Positions 27,526 to 37,152 of a stretch of DNA of 64,000 bases are shown here, piece after piece. Made by a program: the position numbers and the translations under genes. How positions within the stretch are numbered: position 1 is the stretch's first letter; each line of letters begins with the position of its first letter. The notes beneath the pieces were generated by a model, which saw only the letters and a program-made list of their open reading frames with translations, ran no database searches and had not been told where the DNA came from. Source of the DNA: Chromatiales bacterium (GTDB lineage Bacteria; Pseudomonadota; Gammaproteobacteria; Steroidobacterales; GCA-2729495); the NCBI GenBank assembly GCA_002729495.1, contig PBYE01000027.1:124001-188000 (forward strand), written 5' to 3'.

Positions 27526-29088
27526 GTGACGAAGAACAACGATCCACGATCAGCCCCGGCCTGGGGGCTGCTTACGCAACATGCAGATGAGCTGGCGAAG
27601 GTTACGCTGTCAGAACTGCTGCCTGCGCCTGATCGCTGCGAAAGTTTTTCCGCAAGCCTCGACGGTCTGTATGTCGACTTTTCTCGTTATCGTGCGACCA
27701 GGCGAACACTGGAGCTGTTGACAGAACTGGCCGGGCAGAGGGAACTGAAGCGGCATATAGACGATCTGTTTGGCGGCGCTACCGTAAATGTCAGCGAGAA
27801 CCGGGCGGCCCTGCATACCAGTTTACGGGCGTCGGAAGATAGTTCACCGGAGGTCGGTAGCGAGCGGCAGCGTTTTCTGGCGTTTGCGGAGGCGGTCCGG
27901 TCCGGCAAGCACACTGGTTTTGGCGGCCAGGCAATCAGCCGCGTTGTCAATATCGGGATAGGGGGGTCGGACCTCGGCCCGCGTATGCTGGTTGCGGCGC
28001 TTTCCAGTCATTCCGGTACCGCTCCGGAAGTTGAGTTTGCTGCCGGCATAGACGGAATAGAGCTCCATGATGCACTCATTGGAGCCGATCCCGCATCAAC
28101 ACTTTTCATCGTGTGTTCCAAGACTTTCAGCACGTTGGAGACTCGGCTTAATGCGGAGTCGGCGCGTGACTGGTTGTTGCAGGCACTACCGGCGGAGGCG
28201 GTTGCCACAAACTTTGCGGCCGTTTCGGCCAACGTGGACGCGGTGGTTGAATTTGGCGTCTCGCAGGATTTGTGTTTTCGTATCTGGGACTGGGTCGGCG
28301 GACGTTATTCATTGTGGTCTGCAGTTGGCCTGGCCGCAGCCATTCGCATAGGCAGCCCGGCATTCCGGGAATTGCTGGCCGGCGGGGCGAGCATGGATAA
28401 GCATTTTCGGACGACGGAACTGTGCCGAAATATTCCGGTTATCCTTGCTTTGCTGGGCATATGGAACCGCAATTTTCTCGGTGTTGAGCATCACGTTGTG
28501 CTGCCCTACGATCAGCGGCTCGAAAAGTTACCGGCTTATCTTCAGCAGTTGTTTATGGAGAGTGAGGGCAAGACTGTTCGGCAGGACCTTGCCACGGTGG
28601 ACTATCAGACAGGTGCCGCTTTGTGGGGAGGGGCAGGTTCCAACGCGCAACATTCATATGCGCAGTGGCTGCACCAGGGAACGTCGACCGCACATACAGA
28701 CTTCATAGCCGCTGTTAACGGGCCGGATTTATTGCCGGCGGACACGCATCTGCAGAACCTTGCTAATCTTGTCGCCCAGGCGGAGGCGCTGGCGCATGGC
28801 CATAGCGATGAGACACTGCCATACAAGGCGCACTCGGGTAATCGGTCGTCGCTTGTAATTCTGTTACGCGAACTGAGCCCGCATAACCTGGGGATGCTGA
28901 TTGCGTTGTACGAGCACCTGGTATTCGTGCAAAGCATGATCTGGGGTATCAATCCCTTTGACCAGTGGGGTGTTGAACTGGGCAAACTGGGAGCAAAGGA
29001 TGTTGCTGCCGCCCTGATTGATGGCGAAATCGTCGACTTGCCACCGCTGGGCCGCCAGATCCTGAAGTGGCGGGACTCTGCCAGGTAA
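27526..29088 (+). CDS. pgi: Glucose-6-phosphate isomerase
   Basis: Pgi interconverts glucose-6-phosphate and fructose-6-phosphate. The 520-residue protein has the sugar-phosphate-binding [31 protein letters not shown] and the catalytic segment FMESEGKTV, followed by [11 protein letters not shown] with the conserved His. The start is a GTG with no strong ribosome-binding site; translation may be coupled to the upstream epimerase. Its presence among sugar-nucleotide genes suggests a role in balancing hexose phosphates for polysaccharide synthesis, though it may also be the only glycolytic Pgi. Confidence 0.94.
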   Translation: MTKNNDPRSAPAWGLLTQHADELAKVTLSELLPAPDRCESFSASLDGLYVDFSRYRATRRTLELLTELAGQRELKRHIDDLFGGATVNVSENRAALHTSLRASEDSSPEVGSERQRFLAFAEAVRSGKHTGFGGQAISRVVNIGIGGSDLGPRMLVAALSSHSGTAPEVEFAAGIDGIELHDALIGADPASTLFIVCSKTFSTLETRLNAESARDWLLQALPAEAVATNFAAVSANVDAVVEFGVSQDLCFRIWDWVGGRYSLWSAVGLAAAIRIGSPAFRELLAGGASMDKHFRTTELCRNIPVILALLGIWNRNFLGVEHHVVLPYDQRLEKLPAYLQQLFMESEGKTVRQDLATVDYQTGAALWGGAGSNAQHSYAQWLHQGTSTAHTDFIAAVNGPDLLPADTHLQNLANLVAQAEALAHGHSDETLPYKAHSGNRSSLVILLRELSPHNLGMLIALYEHLVFVQSMIWGINPFDQWGVELGKLGAKDVAAALIDGEIVDLPPLGRQILKWRDSAR

Positions 29089-29156
29089 GGAATTCAAGTC
29101 CAGCCGGTTTATACTCGCGCCCTGATCAGATCGCCGCATCGAGGGATGGTTTAACC

Positions 29157-30482
29157 ATGAATCTAACTGTGCACGGGACCGGTTATGTCGGTTTGGTAAC
29201 CGGTGCCTGTATAGCCGACACGGGCAATAACGTTCTTTGCGTTGATGTTGATGCCGATAAGATTGCCCGGCTCAAGAAGGGCGAAGTGCCCATCTACGAA
29301 CCCGGACTCAATGAGATCGTCCGCCGTAACCTCGCGGACGGGCGCCTGCGCTTTACTACCGACATTGCCGAGGGTGTCAATTTCGGCTTACTGCAGTTCA
29401 TCGCTGTCGGCACGCCGCCCGACGAAGACGGCTCGGCCGACATGCAGTACGTGCTTGCCGTTGCCAACTCAATCGGCGCCGAGATGGATGACTACAAGCT
29501 CATCGTCAATAAGTCCACGGTTCCGGTAGGTACTGCCGACAAGGTACAGGCAACCGTTGCAGAGCAACTGGCGTCCAGGGGAGTAGATATTGATTTCAAT
29601 GTTGCATCGAACCCCGAGTTCCTGAAAGAAGGCGCGGCAGTGCCCGACTTCACTAAGCCTGATCGAATAATTATCGGGACCGACAGCGAGAAAGCCAGGG
29701 AGTTATTGCGCGCGCTCTATGAACCGTTCAACAGGAACCATGAACGAATATTTTTCCTGGACATTCGCTCGGCGGAGCTTACCAAGTACGCCGCGAATGC
29801 CATGCTGGCAACAAAGATCAGTTTCATCAATGAACTTGCAAACCTTGCAGAGAAGCTGGGTGCAGACATCGAGCAGGTCCGCGTGGGTATAGGTTCTGAT
29901 CCACGTATCGGCTATGAGTTTATTTACCCGGGCTGCGGTTTTGGCGGTTCGTGTTTCCCTAAAGACGTGCGTGCACTGGTGCGCGCGGCCGGTGAGCAAG
30001 GCTATAAAGCTGAACTGGTCGAGGCGGTCGAACGCGTTAATAACCGGCAAAAGGAGGCGCTGTTTACCAAGCTCTTGAGGCACTTTGGCAACAAGATAGA
30101 GGGCAAGACGGTGGCTCTTTGGGGACTGGCGTTCAAACCGAATACAGACGATATGCGGGAAGCGCCCAGCCGGACCTTTATGGAAGCATGCTGGGAGGCC
30201 GGTGTGAATGTGCGGGCATATGACCCGGTGGCCCGTGATGAAACTGCCCGAATCTATGGCAAGCGAGCCGATCTGAGCTTATGTGAATCGGCTGTTGATG
30301 CGCTCGACGGCGCTGATGCCCTTGTCATTGCTACCGAATGGCGGGAATTTCGCAGCCCCGATTTTGCCCGCATATGCTCATCCCTTTCCGAGCCGGTTAT
30401 CATTGATGGGCGCAATATCTTTGACCCGGCGCAGATGCAGGCACTGGGTATTCGCTATTACGCGATCGGCAGGGGTGACTAA
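29157..30482 (+). CDS. ugd: UDP-glucose 6-dehydrogenase
   Basis: Ugd makes UDP-glucuronate from UDP-glucose with two NAD+. The 441-residue protein begins [21 protein letters not shown] (Rossmann motif [10 protein letters not shown]), has [14 protein letters not shown], and the catalytic Cys in [13 protein letters not shown]. The start at 29157 is chosen because it gives the canonical N terminus. It supplies the UDP-glucuronate on which the epimerase at 26479 could act. The locus thus has two different nucleotide-sugar dehydrogenases. tRNA-Val on the opposite strand lies just after its stop. Confidence 0.94.
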   Translation: MNLTVHGTGYVGLVTGACIADTGNNVLCVDVDADKIARLKKGEVPIYEPGLNEIVRRNLADGRLRFTTDIAEGVNFGLLQFIAVGTPPDEDGSADMQYVLAVANSIGAEMDDYKLIVNKSTVPVGTADKVQATVAEQLASRGVDIDFNVASNPEFLKEGAAVPDFTKPDRIIIGTDSEKARELLRALYEPFNRNHERIFFLDIRSAELTKYAANAMLATKISFINELANLAEKLGADIEQVRVGIGSDPRIGYEFIYPGCGFGGSCFPKDVRALVRAAGEQGYKAELVEAVERVNNRQKEALFTKLLRHFGNKIEGKTVALWGLAFKPNTDDMREAPSRTFMEACWEAGVNVRAYDPVARDETARIYGKRADLSLCESAVDALDGADALVIATEWREFRSPDFARICSSLSEPVIIDGRNIFDPAQMQALGIRYYAIGRGD

Positions 30483-30491
30483 TAATAGAAA

Positions 30492-30566
30492 TGGTGGGCG
30501 ATACTGGGATCGAACCAGTGACTTCTGCCGTGTGAAGGCAGCGCTCTCCCGCTGAGCTAATCGCCC
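30492..30566 (-). tRNA. tRNA-Val (anticodon CAC)
   Basis: Read on the minus strand, the acceptor is GGGCGAT/ATCGCCC, the anticodon stem CTGCC/GGCAG encloses TTCACAC (anticodon CAC), the T-arm has TGGTTCGATCCCA, and CCA is encoded. It is a lone tRNA inside the polysaccharide locus, on the opposite strand to its neighbours. Confidence 0.92.
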
Positions 30567-30708
30567 GTCAAGGGACGCAATCCTACACATGCAGGCAGGG
30601 GCTGGCAAAAAAGGCTGCTAGTGTGATTGGCATCACTGCGGCAAGCGGTTGTCTTTGCGATGGTTTCGAGGGTTAGTTGAGCATGCCAGAAGATCAGGCT
30701 GACAGAAT

Positions 30709-31548
30709 ATGAATGAACAAGGTCACGTAGACACCCATTTGACGGTCATCGAACCGATCGCCTCCTGGGGCTTTATCGATATGCGGGAACTGGCCCGGTA
30801 TCGCGACCTGCTGTATTTCATGATCTGGCGCAGTATCAAAGTGGCCTATGCGCAGAGTATAGGCGGCATTGCCTGGGCGATGGTTCAGCCGGCTTTACAG
30901 GTCATCGTTTTCTCGCTCATATTTGGCGGCCTGCTGGCGGTAGATACCGGCGAAATCCCTTATCCGCTGCTGTCGACGGTTGCGGTCATTCCATGGAGCT
31001 ACATGTCAAGCACCATGGGAGGCGCAAGCTCGAGCCTGGTAACGAATGCCAGCATACTGGGAAAAATATATTTCCCGCGGGTAATTTTTCTGATCACACC
31101 TGTAGTCGGCAACCTCATATCATTCTCTGTTTCCTCTGTCCTGATCGTTGCAGTATTACTTTACTACGGCGTCGGCGTTAACTTGCAGATGCTGTACCTG
31201 CCGTTTGTTTTTCTGCTGATGGTGCTCACGCCGCTTTCGATCGCATTGTGGCTCTCTTCGCTTGCGATTCGCTTTCGAGATGTTCGTATCATCATGAATT
31301 ACATCATGCGGTTATTTATATACCTGGTACCGGTAATGTACCCGAGCGAAAAGATACCACCCGAGTTTCGGGATATATATATCCTGAACCCCTTTGTCGG
31401 CGTTATAGAGGGTTTTCGCTCCTGCCTGCTAGGGCATCCGATGATGTGGGATTCATTGTTGACGAGCGCTGCTGTAACCACTTTCCTGTTGTTTACCGGT
31501 GGGGTTTATTTCCGGCGCATGGAACGTGTGATCGTTGACGTTATATAG
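30709..31548 (+). CDS. Polysaccharide ABC exporter, membrane subunit (Wzm-like)
   Basis: A 279-residue inner-membrane protein of the ABC-2 polysaccharide export family. It has an amphipathic N-terminal stretch (RYRDLLYFMIWRSIKVAYAQ), about six membrane helices and the family segments GGIAWAMVQPALQVIVFSLI and LNPFVGVIEGFRSCLLG. It forms the channel for export of an undecaprenyl-linked polysaccharide. The ATPase gene follows after 12 bases. Confidence 0.9.
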   Translation: MNEQGHVDTHLTVIEPIASWGFIDMRELARYRDLLYFMIWRSIKVAYAQSIGGIAWAMVQPALQVIVFSLIFGGLLAVDTGEIPYPLLSTVAVIPWSYMSSTMGGASSSLVTNASILGKIYFPRVIFLITPVVGNLISFSVSSVLIVAVLLYYGVGVNLQMLYLPFVFLLMVLTPLSIALWLSSLAIRFRDVRIIMNYIMRLFIYLVPVMYPSEKIPPEFRDIYILNPFVGVIEGFRSCLLGHPMMWDSLLTSAAVTTFLLFTGGVYFRRMERVIVDVI

Positions 31549-31560
31549 GCACGGACAAAC

Positions 31561-32895
31561 GTGACTGATAAAGCACTTGCAGTTGACGAAGTAAGCAAGC
31601 TGTACCGTATCGGCAGCGCAGCTGATCTCGTGTCAAAGGACGACAACGCCGTTGTGCGGTTGTTAAAGAAACCGCTAAACAACTATCGCAAGTATCGTTC
31701 GTTGTACCGGTTTACCGAGGAAGAACTGCAGGGAGAAACGGTCGGTAAGGACATACTCTGGGCACTTCGGGACGTAAGCTTTAATGTAGAACCAGGCGAG
31801 GTTGTCGGCCTTGTCGGTGCCAATGGCGCCGGCAAATCGACACTCCTGAAGATCCTATCCCGCGTAACGCCGCCGACCAAGGGTCGCTGTGTCATCCGGG
31901 GTCGCGTCAGTTGCCTGCTCGAGGTCGGCACAGGTTTTCATTCCGAACTGACCGGTCGGGAAAATATCTACATGAACAGCACCATACTTGGAATGCGTAA
32001 AAGGGAAGTTGACCGGAAGTTTGACGAGATAGTCGATTTCTCCGGCATCAGCAAGTTTATAGACACACCTGTAAAACGATATTCGAGCGGTATGTCGGTT
32101 CGCCTGGCCTTCGCCATAATGGCTCACCTGGAACCGGAGATATTGATTGTCGATGAGGTACTCGCAGTGGGCGATGCGGAATTCCAGCGCAAGTGCCTTA
32201 ACCAGATGGGTAACGCCGGCCGCGAAGGCAAAGCAGTGTTGTTCGTGTCGCATAACATGGCTGCCATAACCCGATTGTGCGATCGGGGGCTGTTGTTACG
32301 CAACGGACAAATTGTGCAGGATGGAACCGCGGCCGATGTCGTACATACGCATGTAAGTGGCGGCCACGGCGAAGCGGCTTCCCGCGAATGGCCTGACATG
32401 GAGTCGGCGCCCGGGGATGACAAGGTGCGGTTGAGAGCGGTGCGTATCGTTGCGGAATCGGGTGCGCCGCTGGACTCGGTCAGCGCAGACGAGCAGGTTG
32501 GCATACAGCTTATTTATGACGTGCTTGAAGAGGGGCAGGTGCTGAGTCCTTACTTCACAATAGTTAGCGATGCGGGCATTGACCTTTTCTCGACGACGGA
32601 TGCGGACGCATCGGCGGATAAAGTTGCACGCCAGGTCGGACGTTACATCAGTACCGCCTGGGTCCCCGGGGGCCTGCTCGCCGGCGGCACCCATTATGTT
32701 CGGGCCGTTATGCGTTCAGTTCAGGAGCAGTATCGGCCATTCACCGAACGCGACATCATCGCTTTCAATGTTATTGATAGCGATTCCGGAATATTTGGTA
32801 CAGGCTGGTGGGAGGGTCGCCCGAGCGGGGTTATTCATCCCAGGCTGCAGTGGTCGACTGAGTACGTGCGTCCGGAGATGGTTATAGAAGAGTAG
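31561..32895 (+). CDS. Polysaccharide ABC exporter, ATPase with C-terminal glycan-binding domain (Wzt-like)
   Basis: The 444-residue protein starts with GTG. The N-terminal ATPase (about 1-260) has Walker A GANGAGKST (87-95), the signature YSSGMSV (174-180), Walker B ILIVDEV (194-200) and the switch His in SHNM. Residues from about 280 to the end form a beta-rich domain like the O-antigen-binding Wzt-C domain, which in Wzt proteins recognises the chain end. That implies a glycan-specific transporter. It pairs with the upstream Wzm-like permease. Its 3' end faces the minus-strand outer-membrane gene. Confidence 0.92.
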   Translation: MTDKALAVDEVSKLYRIGSAADLVSKDDNAVVRLLKKPLNNYRKYRSLYRFTEEELQGETVGKDILWALRDVSFNVEPGEVVGLVGANGAGKSTLLKILSRVTPPTKGRCVIRGRVSCLLEVGTGFHSELTGRENIYMNSTILGMRKREVDRKFDEIVDFSGISKFIDTPVKRYSSGMSVRLAFAIMAHLEPEILIVDEVLAVGDAEFQRKCLNQMGNAGREGKAVLFVSHNMAAITRLCDRGLLLRNGQIVQDGTAADVVHTHVSGGHGEAASREWPDMESAPGDDKVRLRAVRIVAESGAPLDSVSADEQVGIQLIYDVLEEGQVLSPYFTIVSDAGIDLFSTTDADASADKVARQVGRYISTAWVPGGLLAGGTHYVRAVMRSVQEQYRPFTERDIIAFNVIDSDSGIFGTGWWEGRPSGVIHPRLQWSTEYVRPEMVIEE

Positions 32896-32922
32896 TCCGA
32901 TATGGGTCGCCGGACCTGCCGG

Positions 32923-34170
32923 TCATATCCCGAACTTGTACCGTGCGCCGAATGCCAGCTCGTTACTGGTGGCAGAGGTTGCCAGGCCCGGCTCGAAATC
33001 GGTAGATTCAGGATTTCGACGCCGGAAAGTATACTCCCACACCAGCGACGTCCGCCGTGACACTCTCCACGACAGTTCCAAATCCATGCGTATAAATTTT
33101 GTTTCACCGCGAACGGCTGATAATAGGCTGCCTGTGGCTTCCTGCCGGTAGCCCATCACTTTTATGTGCCCGGTAAGCGAGGGCGTGATGCTGTGCTCAT
33201 AATTTCCGCTTAACTGCCATTTTTCGGCAGGTGTACCCGTCGAGCTCGGTTGGACGCTTCGAGCCGCACCGAAGTTCCAGGTGCCTTGTTCGGTTTCATT
33301 CGTGATAGCCAGGTTGTACTGGGTGGATTCAAATGTACTGTTGTTATTAAATATCTCGATCCCGGCGCCCTGATTAACACTGCTCGATGACAAATCAGAG
33401 CTTTGCTCACCGACACTTAAAGTCAGCCTGGTTGTTTCCGACCACTGATATGCGTAATTCACGCTGATTGATTTACCGTCGGTATCATTTTCCAGCATGA
33501 CAGGATCCGTCGGGTTATTTAGCGCTTCAGACCGATATTGATTGACGAGCGCAGTTATGCCGATCGAATGGCGCGCGTTGATTATGCGATTGTAGAAAAC
33601 AGAAATGCTGCTCGATTTGAAATCAAAACGTGTATTGAATTCATTGTCGAAATCGGTGTCGGAAAAGCTTGTAGCTACCGTGAGCTGATCCTTTTGTGTC
33701 ATATGCCAGGTGGCACTGGGCGAGACGGAGAGTTCTTGACGGGTGTCGTCCACCCGGAGAAAATCCGCCGAATCCTCCTGCTCACTGGTCAGGATGCCCC
33801 GGTCACTGACTCTGAATGTGACATTCCAGTTACTTCGCTCATACGAAATACCGGCGCCGCCATTCAGGTAGAGGTTCGTGTGCTCGGCATCTTTCAGCTC
33901 CCGGTCCGGATGCCAGTTACGGGTTACGCGCGGGCGAAGGGAGTAGCTCTTGTTGTCTACCTGCCGCTCGAATTCGACCGAGGCTGAGCCCGTGGTGCCC
34001 GCGGTGCTTTGCGGGTTACTGTCGTCCGGTCGATTTATCGGGTTGTCAGAATATCGTGCACCGAATCCTAATTGGCCCTCGGCAATCCATTCATCCGCCA
34101 GCGCCATTTGGCCGGCCAGCAGCAGGCCGGCGGTCAGAAACGGAATATATCGGGAGCCTTTGGTTAGCAT
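32923..34170 (-). CDS. Outer-membrane beta-barrel protein of the polysaccharide locus
   Basis: The 415-residue protein has a signal peptide (about 1-25, ending MALA-DEW). The rest is alternating polar and aromatic strands, for example GQLGFGARYSDNPINRPDD, TSLVWEYTFRRRNPE and NELAFGARYKFGI at the C terminus, as expected for a barrel. It resembles the beta-barrel proteins found with exopolysaccharide genes, including those of PEP-CTERM/exosortase loci, but no exosortase is seen here. It is downstream of the Wza-like export gene (60 bases) on the same strand, which suggests a joint outer-membrane role. Confidence 0.7.
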   Translation of the reverse strand: MLTKGSRYIPFLTAGLLLAGQMALADEWIAEGQLGFGARYSDNPINRPDDSNPQSTAGTTGSASVEFERQVDNKSYSLRPRVTRNWHPDRELKDAEHTNLYLNGGAGISYERSNWNVTFRVSDRGILTSEQEDSADFLRVDDTRQELSVSPSATWHMTQKDQLTVATSFSDTDFDNEFNTRFDFKSSSISVFYNRIINARHSIGITALVNQYRSEALNNPTDPVMLENDTDGKSISVNYAYQWSETTRLTLSVGEQSSDLSSSSVNQGAGIEIFNNNSTFESTQYNLAITNETEQGTWNFGAARSVQPSSTGTPAEKWQLSGNYEHSITPSLTGHIKVMGYRQEATGSLLSAVRGETKFIRMDLELSWRVSRRTSLVWEYTFRRRNPESTDFEPGLATSATSNELAFGARYKFGI

Positions 34171-34230
34171 GCCGGCGTATTGGTTGGGGTAAGAGGGAAA
34201 TATTTAGAGCCTGGCAGAACTAAGTGGTGA

Positions 34231-34815
34231 TCAGGGAACGACGACCACATCGCCCGCCTTAAGCATAATATTTTGTTCCAGCTTTTTGCCTTTTTCTATG
34301 TCTTCATAACTAAATGGAATTGTAATCAGGCCCTGGTCGGTTCGCCGGAGCACCTTAATCTCGCTGACCTCCGCAAATGGGGTGGTGCCGCCGGCGATGC
34401 TGAGTGCCTGCATGATGTCAATTTGCGGATTTGCTATAATTTCGCCGGGTCGGCTTACCTGCCCGATAACAAAAACCTTGTTGCCCGAAACCTGTAATAC
34501 AGCGACGCTGACAACCAGGTCGGGTATGTACGCGGATAGTTTGTCCGTCAGCATCCGGCGTATTTCTTCCACGCCGCGGCCTTTGGCCATGATGTCTCCG
34601 GCCAGGGGAAACGAGAATTTGCCATCCGGCCGGATCAGTACTTCTCCCTCCATGCCTTCCTCTTTCCAGACCGAGATAGAGATGACATCGCCGGGATTGA
34701 CCTTGTAGTCGTCGACGATACTCAGGTCGGGTTCGTCTGCGGCCATCGTGACAGCCGCGGCGAGCACCAGGCCAAGGCAACAGATAACTCTTTTCTTGAG
34801 GAATTGCTTAAGCAT
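34231..34815 (-). CDS. Polysaccharide export protein, Wza-like (Poly_export/SLBB)
   Basis: The 194-residue protein has a signal peptide (about 1-25) and then the polysaccharide-export domain DDYKVNPGDVISISVWKEE, PDGKFSFPLAGDI, ending with one SLBB-type domain (VFVIGQVSRPGEI and LKAGDVVVVP). It is shorter than Wza. There is no lipobox Cys at the cleavage site, so it is not a lipoprotein like Wza and may need the adjacent barrel to cross the outer membrane (inference). It is transcribed away from the WecA-like gene. Confidence 0.85.
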   Translation of the reverse strand: MLKQFLKKRVICCLGLVLAAAVTMAADEPDLSIVDDYKVNPGDVISISVWKEEGMEGEVLIRPDGKFSFPLAGDIMAKGRGVEEIRRMLTDKLSAYIPDLVVSVAVLQVSGNKVFVIGQVSRPGEIIANPQIDIMQALSIAGGTTPFAEVSEIKVLRRTDQGLITIPFSYEDIEKGKKLEQNIMLKAGDVVVVP

Positions 34816-35192
34816 TGTTGTTATCTCTGTATTTTCGGGATGATGTATTAGCTGAGCGGCGCATATTACTAGATATTTGGCATATTAGTCGAAGCAGAGT
34901 TCGCATTCCGTGCCCGGTGACCGCGCGCCAGCGCCTGATCCGGGCGGGGCGGCTTTCGAAAAGTTGCGCTTAAGGTAACCTAAACCTTGCTGCGTCGCAC
35001 CATAGAAAGCTGGCATGGGGGGGGTTCAGCCTGATGCCGCATTCGGGCTGTAGGTCGCCAGCCAACTGGTTTGCAGTGAATCGTGTCGGGTTTGCTGCAG
35101 TGTGAATGATTTCACGTAATACAGCGGCCTTTTAGTCGATACTGCATTGGCAATAAAATGCCATAACAGGATTAGAAAAGCTGTTTTTATTT
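34816..35192. other. Divergent intergenic region of polysaccharide genes
   Basis: The 377 bases separate the divergent Wza-like and WecA-like genes. No gene is seen. A run of eight G lies at 35017-35024. Promoters for both directions must be here, but no pair of boxes stands out. Confidence 0.4.
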
Positions 35193-36404
35193 ATGAACTT
35201 CGTTGGTCCCATACTTGCTTTTGCAGCTACCGCAGTGTTGATTATTTTACTGCGTCCGCTCGCAATTGCAGTGGGACTCGTGGACGTTCCCACCAGCCGT
35301 AAAAGTCATTCGGGCAATATTCCGCTCATCGGCGGTATGGCGATTTTCGTAGGCTCGCTCGTCGCCCTCGCAACGCAAAGCAGCCTTGTGCAAACCGAGG
35401 TCGTTATCTCTGCGCCATTGCCTGCATTTTTTGCTGCAGCTTTCGTATTGATACTGGTTGGTGCATGGGACGACTATGCAGACCTGCCGCCGGCGGCGCG
35501 TATCGTGGCGCAGATTATTGCCTGCCTGATTATGATCTTCGGCGGCGATACCGTGTTGATCGACCTCGGCCAGCTCAATATCGACGGATCCATATTTAGC
35601 CTCGGGTGGCTGGCCGTGCCGTTCACGGTTTTTGCCTGTCTCGGGGTAATCAATGCCATGAACATGTGCGACGGGGTGGATGGCCTGAGCGGCAGCCTTG
35701 CGCTCATCGCGTTGCTAGGGCTGGGGATCGCGAACACACTGTGGGGCAGTGCGGGCGATCAACACCTGATCGTCGTATTCGCAGCCTGTGTCATCAGCTT
35801 CCTGATGTTCAACCTCAGGACACTGTGGCGCTCGAAGGCTTGGGTATTCCTCGGCGATGCCGGCAGCATGCTGTTGGGGCTGACCCTGTCCTGGCTCGCG
35901 ATCAGCCTCTCGCAGGGCGAAGAACGGGTCATAAGCCCGGCCGCTGCGCTGTGGTTCCTGATGCTGCCTGTTTACGATGCGGTTAGCATGATGGTTCGCC
36001 GCTTAGTGAAACGGCGCTCGCCATTTCGGGCCGACCGCGAACACCTGCACCATATTTTCCTGATGGCGGGCTTTTCAGTCGGTGAGTCAGTCACACTGAT
36101 GTCGGGTATCGCGGTGACGGGCGTGGTGATCGGCCTTGGCGGGGTTTATCTTGAGATTGCCGATGGTTTACTCGCCGCCCTTTTCCTGGTGGGGGGCACT
36201 CTTTATCACTGGGCAATTCGCCGCGCGTGGCGCGTTATGCGTTTCCTGCGCCGCTCGATCTGCCGCCGCACCAAGGCAGACCGTCGCTCCAGGGCAGACC
36301 GGCGCCATGGCGGCGAGTCGGGCTACTCCGGTGCGGAACGCCGTTCCGGTCCCGACCGGCGCCGGCAGGCCGCTCGCCGTACAGGCAACGACCAGGCGTT
36401 CTGA
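35193..36404 (+). CDS. Undecaprenyl-phosphate sugar-1-phosphate transferase (WecA-like) with Arg-rich tail
   Basis: A 403-residue polytopic enzyme that transfers a sugar-1-phosphate (commonly GlcNAc-1-P) to undecaprenyl phosphate, starting glycan assembly on the inner membrane. The MraY/WecA family motifs are present: GAWDDYADLPPAAR, NAMNMCDGVDGLSGSLA (Asp-rich), FLGDAGSMLLG and REHLHHIF. After the last helix, about 55 residues form a cytoplasmic tail full of Arg and DRR/ERR repeats (RRTKADRRSRADRRHGG and so on). This tail is absent from the catalytic core and may bind the membrane or a partner (inference). It is convergent with the phosphopantetheinyl transferase gene. Confidence 0.88.
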   Translation: MNFVGPILAFAATAVLIILLRPLAIAVGLVDVPTSRKSHSGNIPLIGGMAIFVGSLVALATQSSLVQTEVVISAPLPAFFAAAFVLILVGAWDDYADLPPAARIVAQIIACLIMIFGGDTVLIDLGQLNIDGSIFSLGWLAVPFTVFACLGVINAMNMCDGVDGLSGSLALIALLGLGIANTLWGSAGDQHLIVVFAACVISFLMFNLRTLWRSKAWVFLGDAGSMLLGLTLSWLAISLSQGEERVISPAAALWFLMLPVYDAVSMMVRRLVKRRSPFRADREHLHHIFLMAGFSVGESVTLMSGIAVTGVVIGLGGVYLEIADGLLAALFLVGGTLYHWAIRRAWRVMRFLRRSICRRTKADRRSRADRRHGGESGYSGAERRSGPDRRRQAARRTGNDQAF

Positions 36405-36405
36405 T

Positions 36406-37059
36406 TCACCCGGCGGGCAGCCATGCGCTGCTCACCACCAGTTCACCCACGGTAGCGAACTTTCCTTCGAGCCTGCTGATCAGCGCCTGATCGCAGGCGG
36501 GCGTGTGCGCCTCGGCCGCGAACCTGTGTGACCCGGAATCCACCTCGACTTTCATTTCCTGGAAGTCCACGAAGGTCCGCACGGTCGGGTAGATACACTT
36601 GTAAATAGCTTCCTTGATGCTGAAGAGAAGCTTTGCGTGTTTGCCGTCTTTCCGGCCTTCCTCATCGGGTCTGCATATCAACTCGATGAGGTCTTCACCC
36701 AGCGGTTCGGCGGATTCCATGTCGAGCCCCAGGCCGGCAAATTGAGCGCCGTGGCCGACGACGGCGGCGGCAGCGCCGTCCGTATGAGTGATGCTCCCGA
36801 CCACACTCTCCGGCCACAGCGGTTCCCGGTTGCTGCCCGTTGGGATGGCAACGGGGGGGAGGCCGAGCGACTCCAGTGCAGCCCGTGCGCAGGCGCGGCC
36901 CTGTGCGAACTCGAGTCGGCGTACGCCTACCATTTTTTTAGTGTGTGCAAGCTCTTCGGGTAGCAGGTTGCTTTCCGAAGGCTGCCCGGTCGAGAAACAG
37001 ACGGCCGCCTGATCCGGAAACAGCTCTGCAAGTAGGGTTTGGATTTCCGAGTCGCGCAT
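36406..37059 (-). CDS. 4'-phosphopantetheinyl transferase (EntD/Sfp superfamily)
   Basis: The 217-residue protein transfers phosphopantetheine from CoA to a carrier-protein Ser. Motifs: GLGLDMES (metal-binding Asp and Glu) and LLFSIKEAIYKCIYP (the FSxKEAxYK signature), with SITHTDGAA upstream. The size and the KMVGVRRLEFAQGRACAR segment resemble the EntD group. No carrier protein, NRPS or PKS is in the window, so its target is elsewhere. The start at 37059 is the ATG before RDSEIQTLL. It is divergent from gltX (93 bases). Confidence 0.88.
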   Translation of the reverse strand: MRDSEIQTLLAELFPDQAAVCFSTGQPSESNLLPEELAHTKKMVGVRRLEFAQGRACARAALESLGLPPVAIPTGSNREPLWPESVVGSITHTDGAAAAVVGHGAQFAGLGLDMESAEPLGEDLIELICRPDEEGRKDGKHAKLLFSIKEAIYKCIYPTVRTFVDFQEMKVEVDSGSHRFAAEAHTPACDQALISRLEGKFATVGELVVSSAWLPAG

Positions 37060-37152
37060 GGCTCCAGTGTGCCTAAAGTCATCGGTGCTGCCAACGATGA
37101 TGAGGGCTCTGTTAGAATTGCCGCCGTCATGCCACCTGAGTCCGGCCTTCGA

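Noticed and set aside
35011-35030. Sigma-54-type promoter near TGGCATGGGG before the WecA-like gene.
   Set aside because: There is no GC/TTGC-type -12 element at the required distance; the match is due to a run of eight G.
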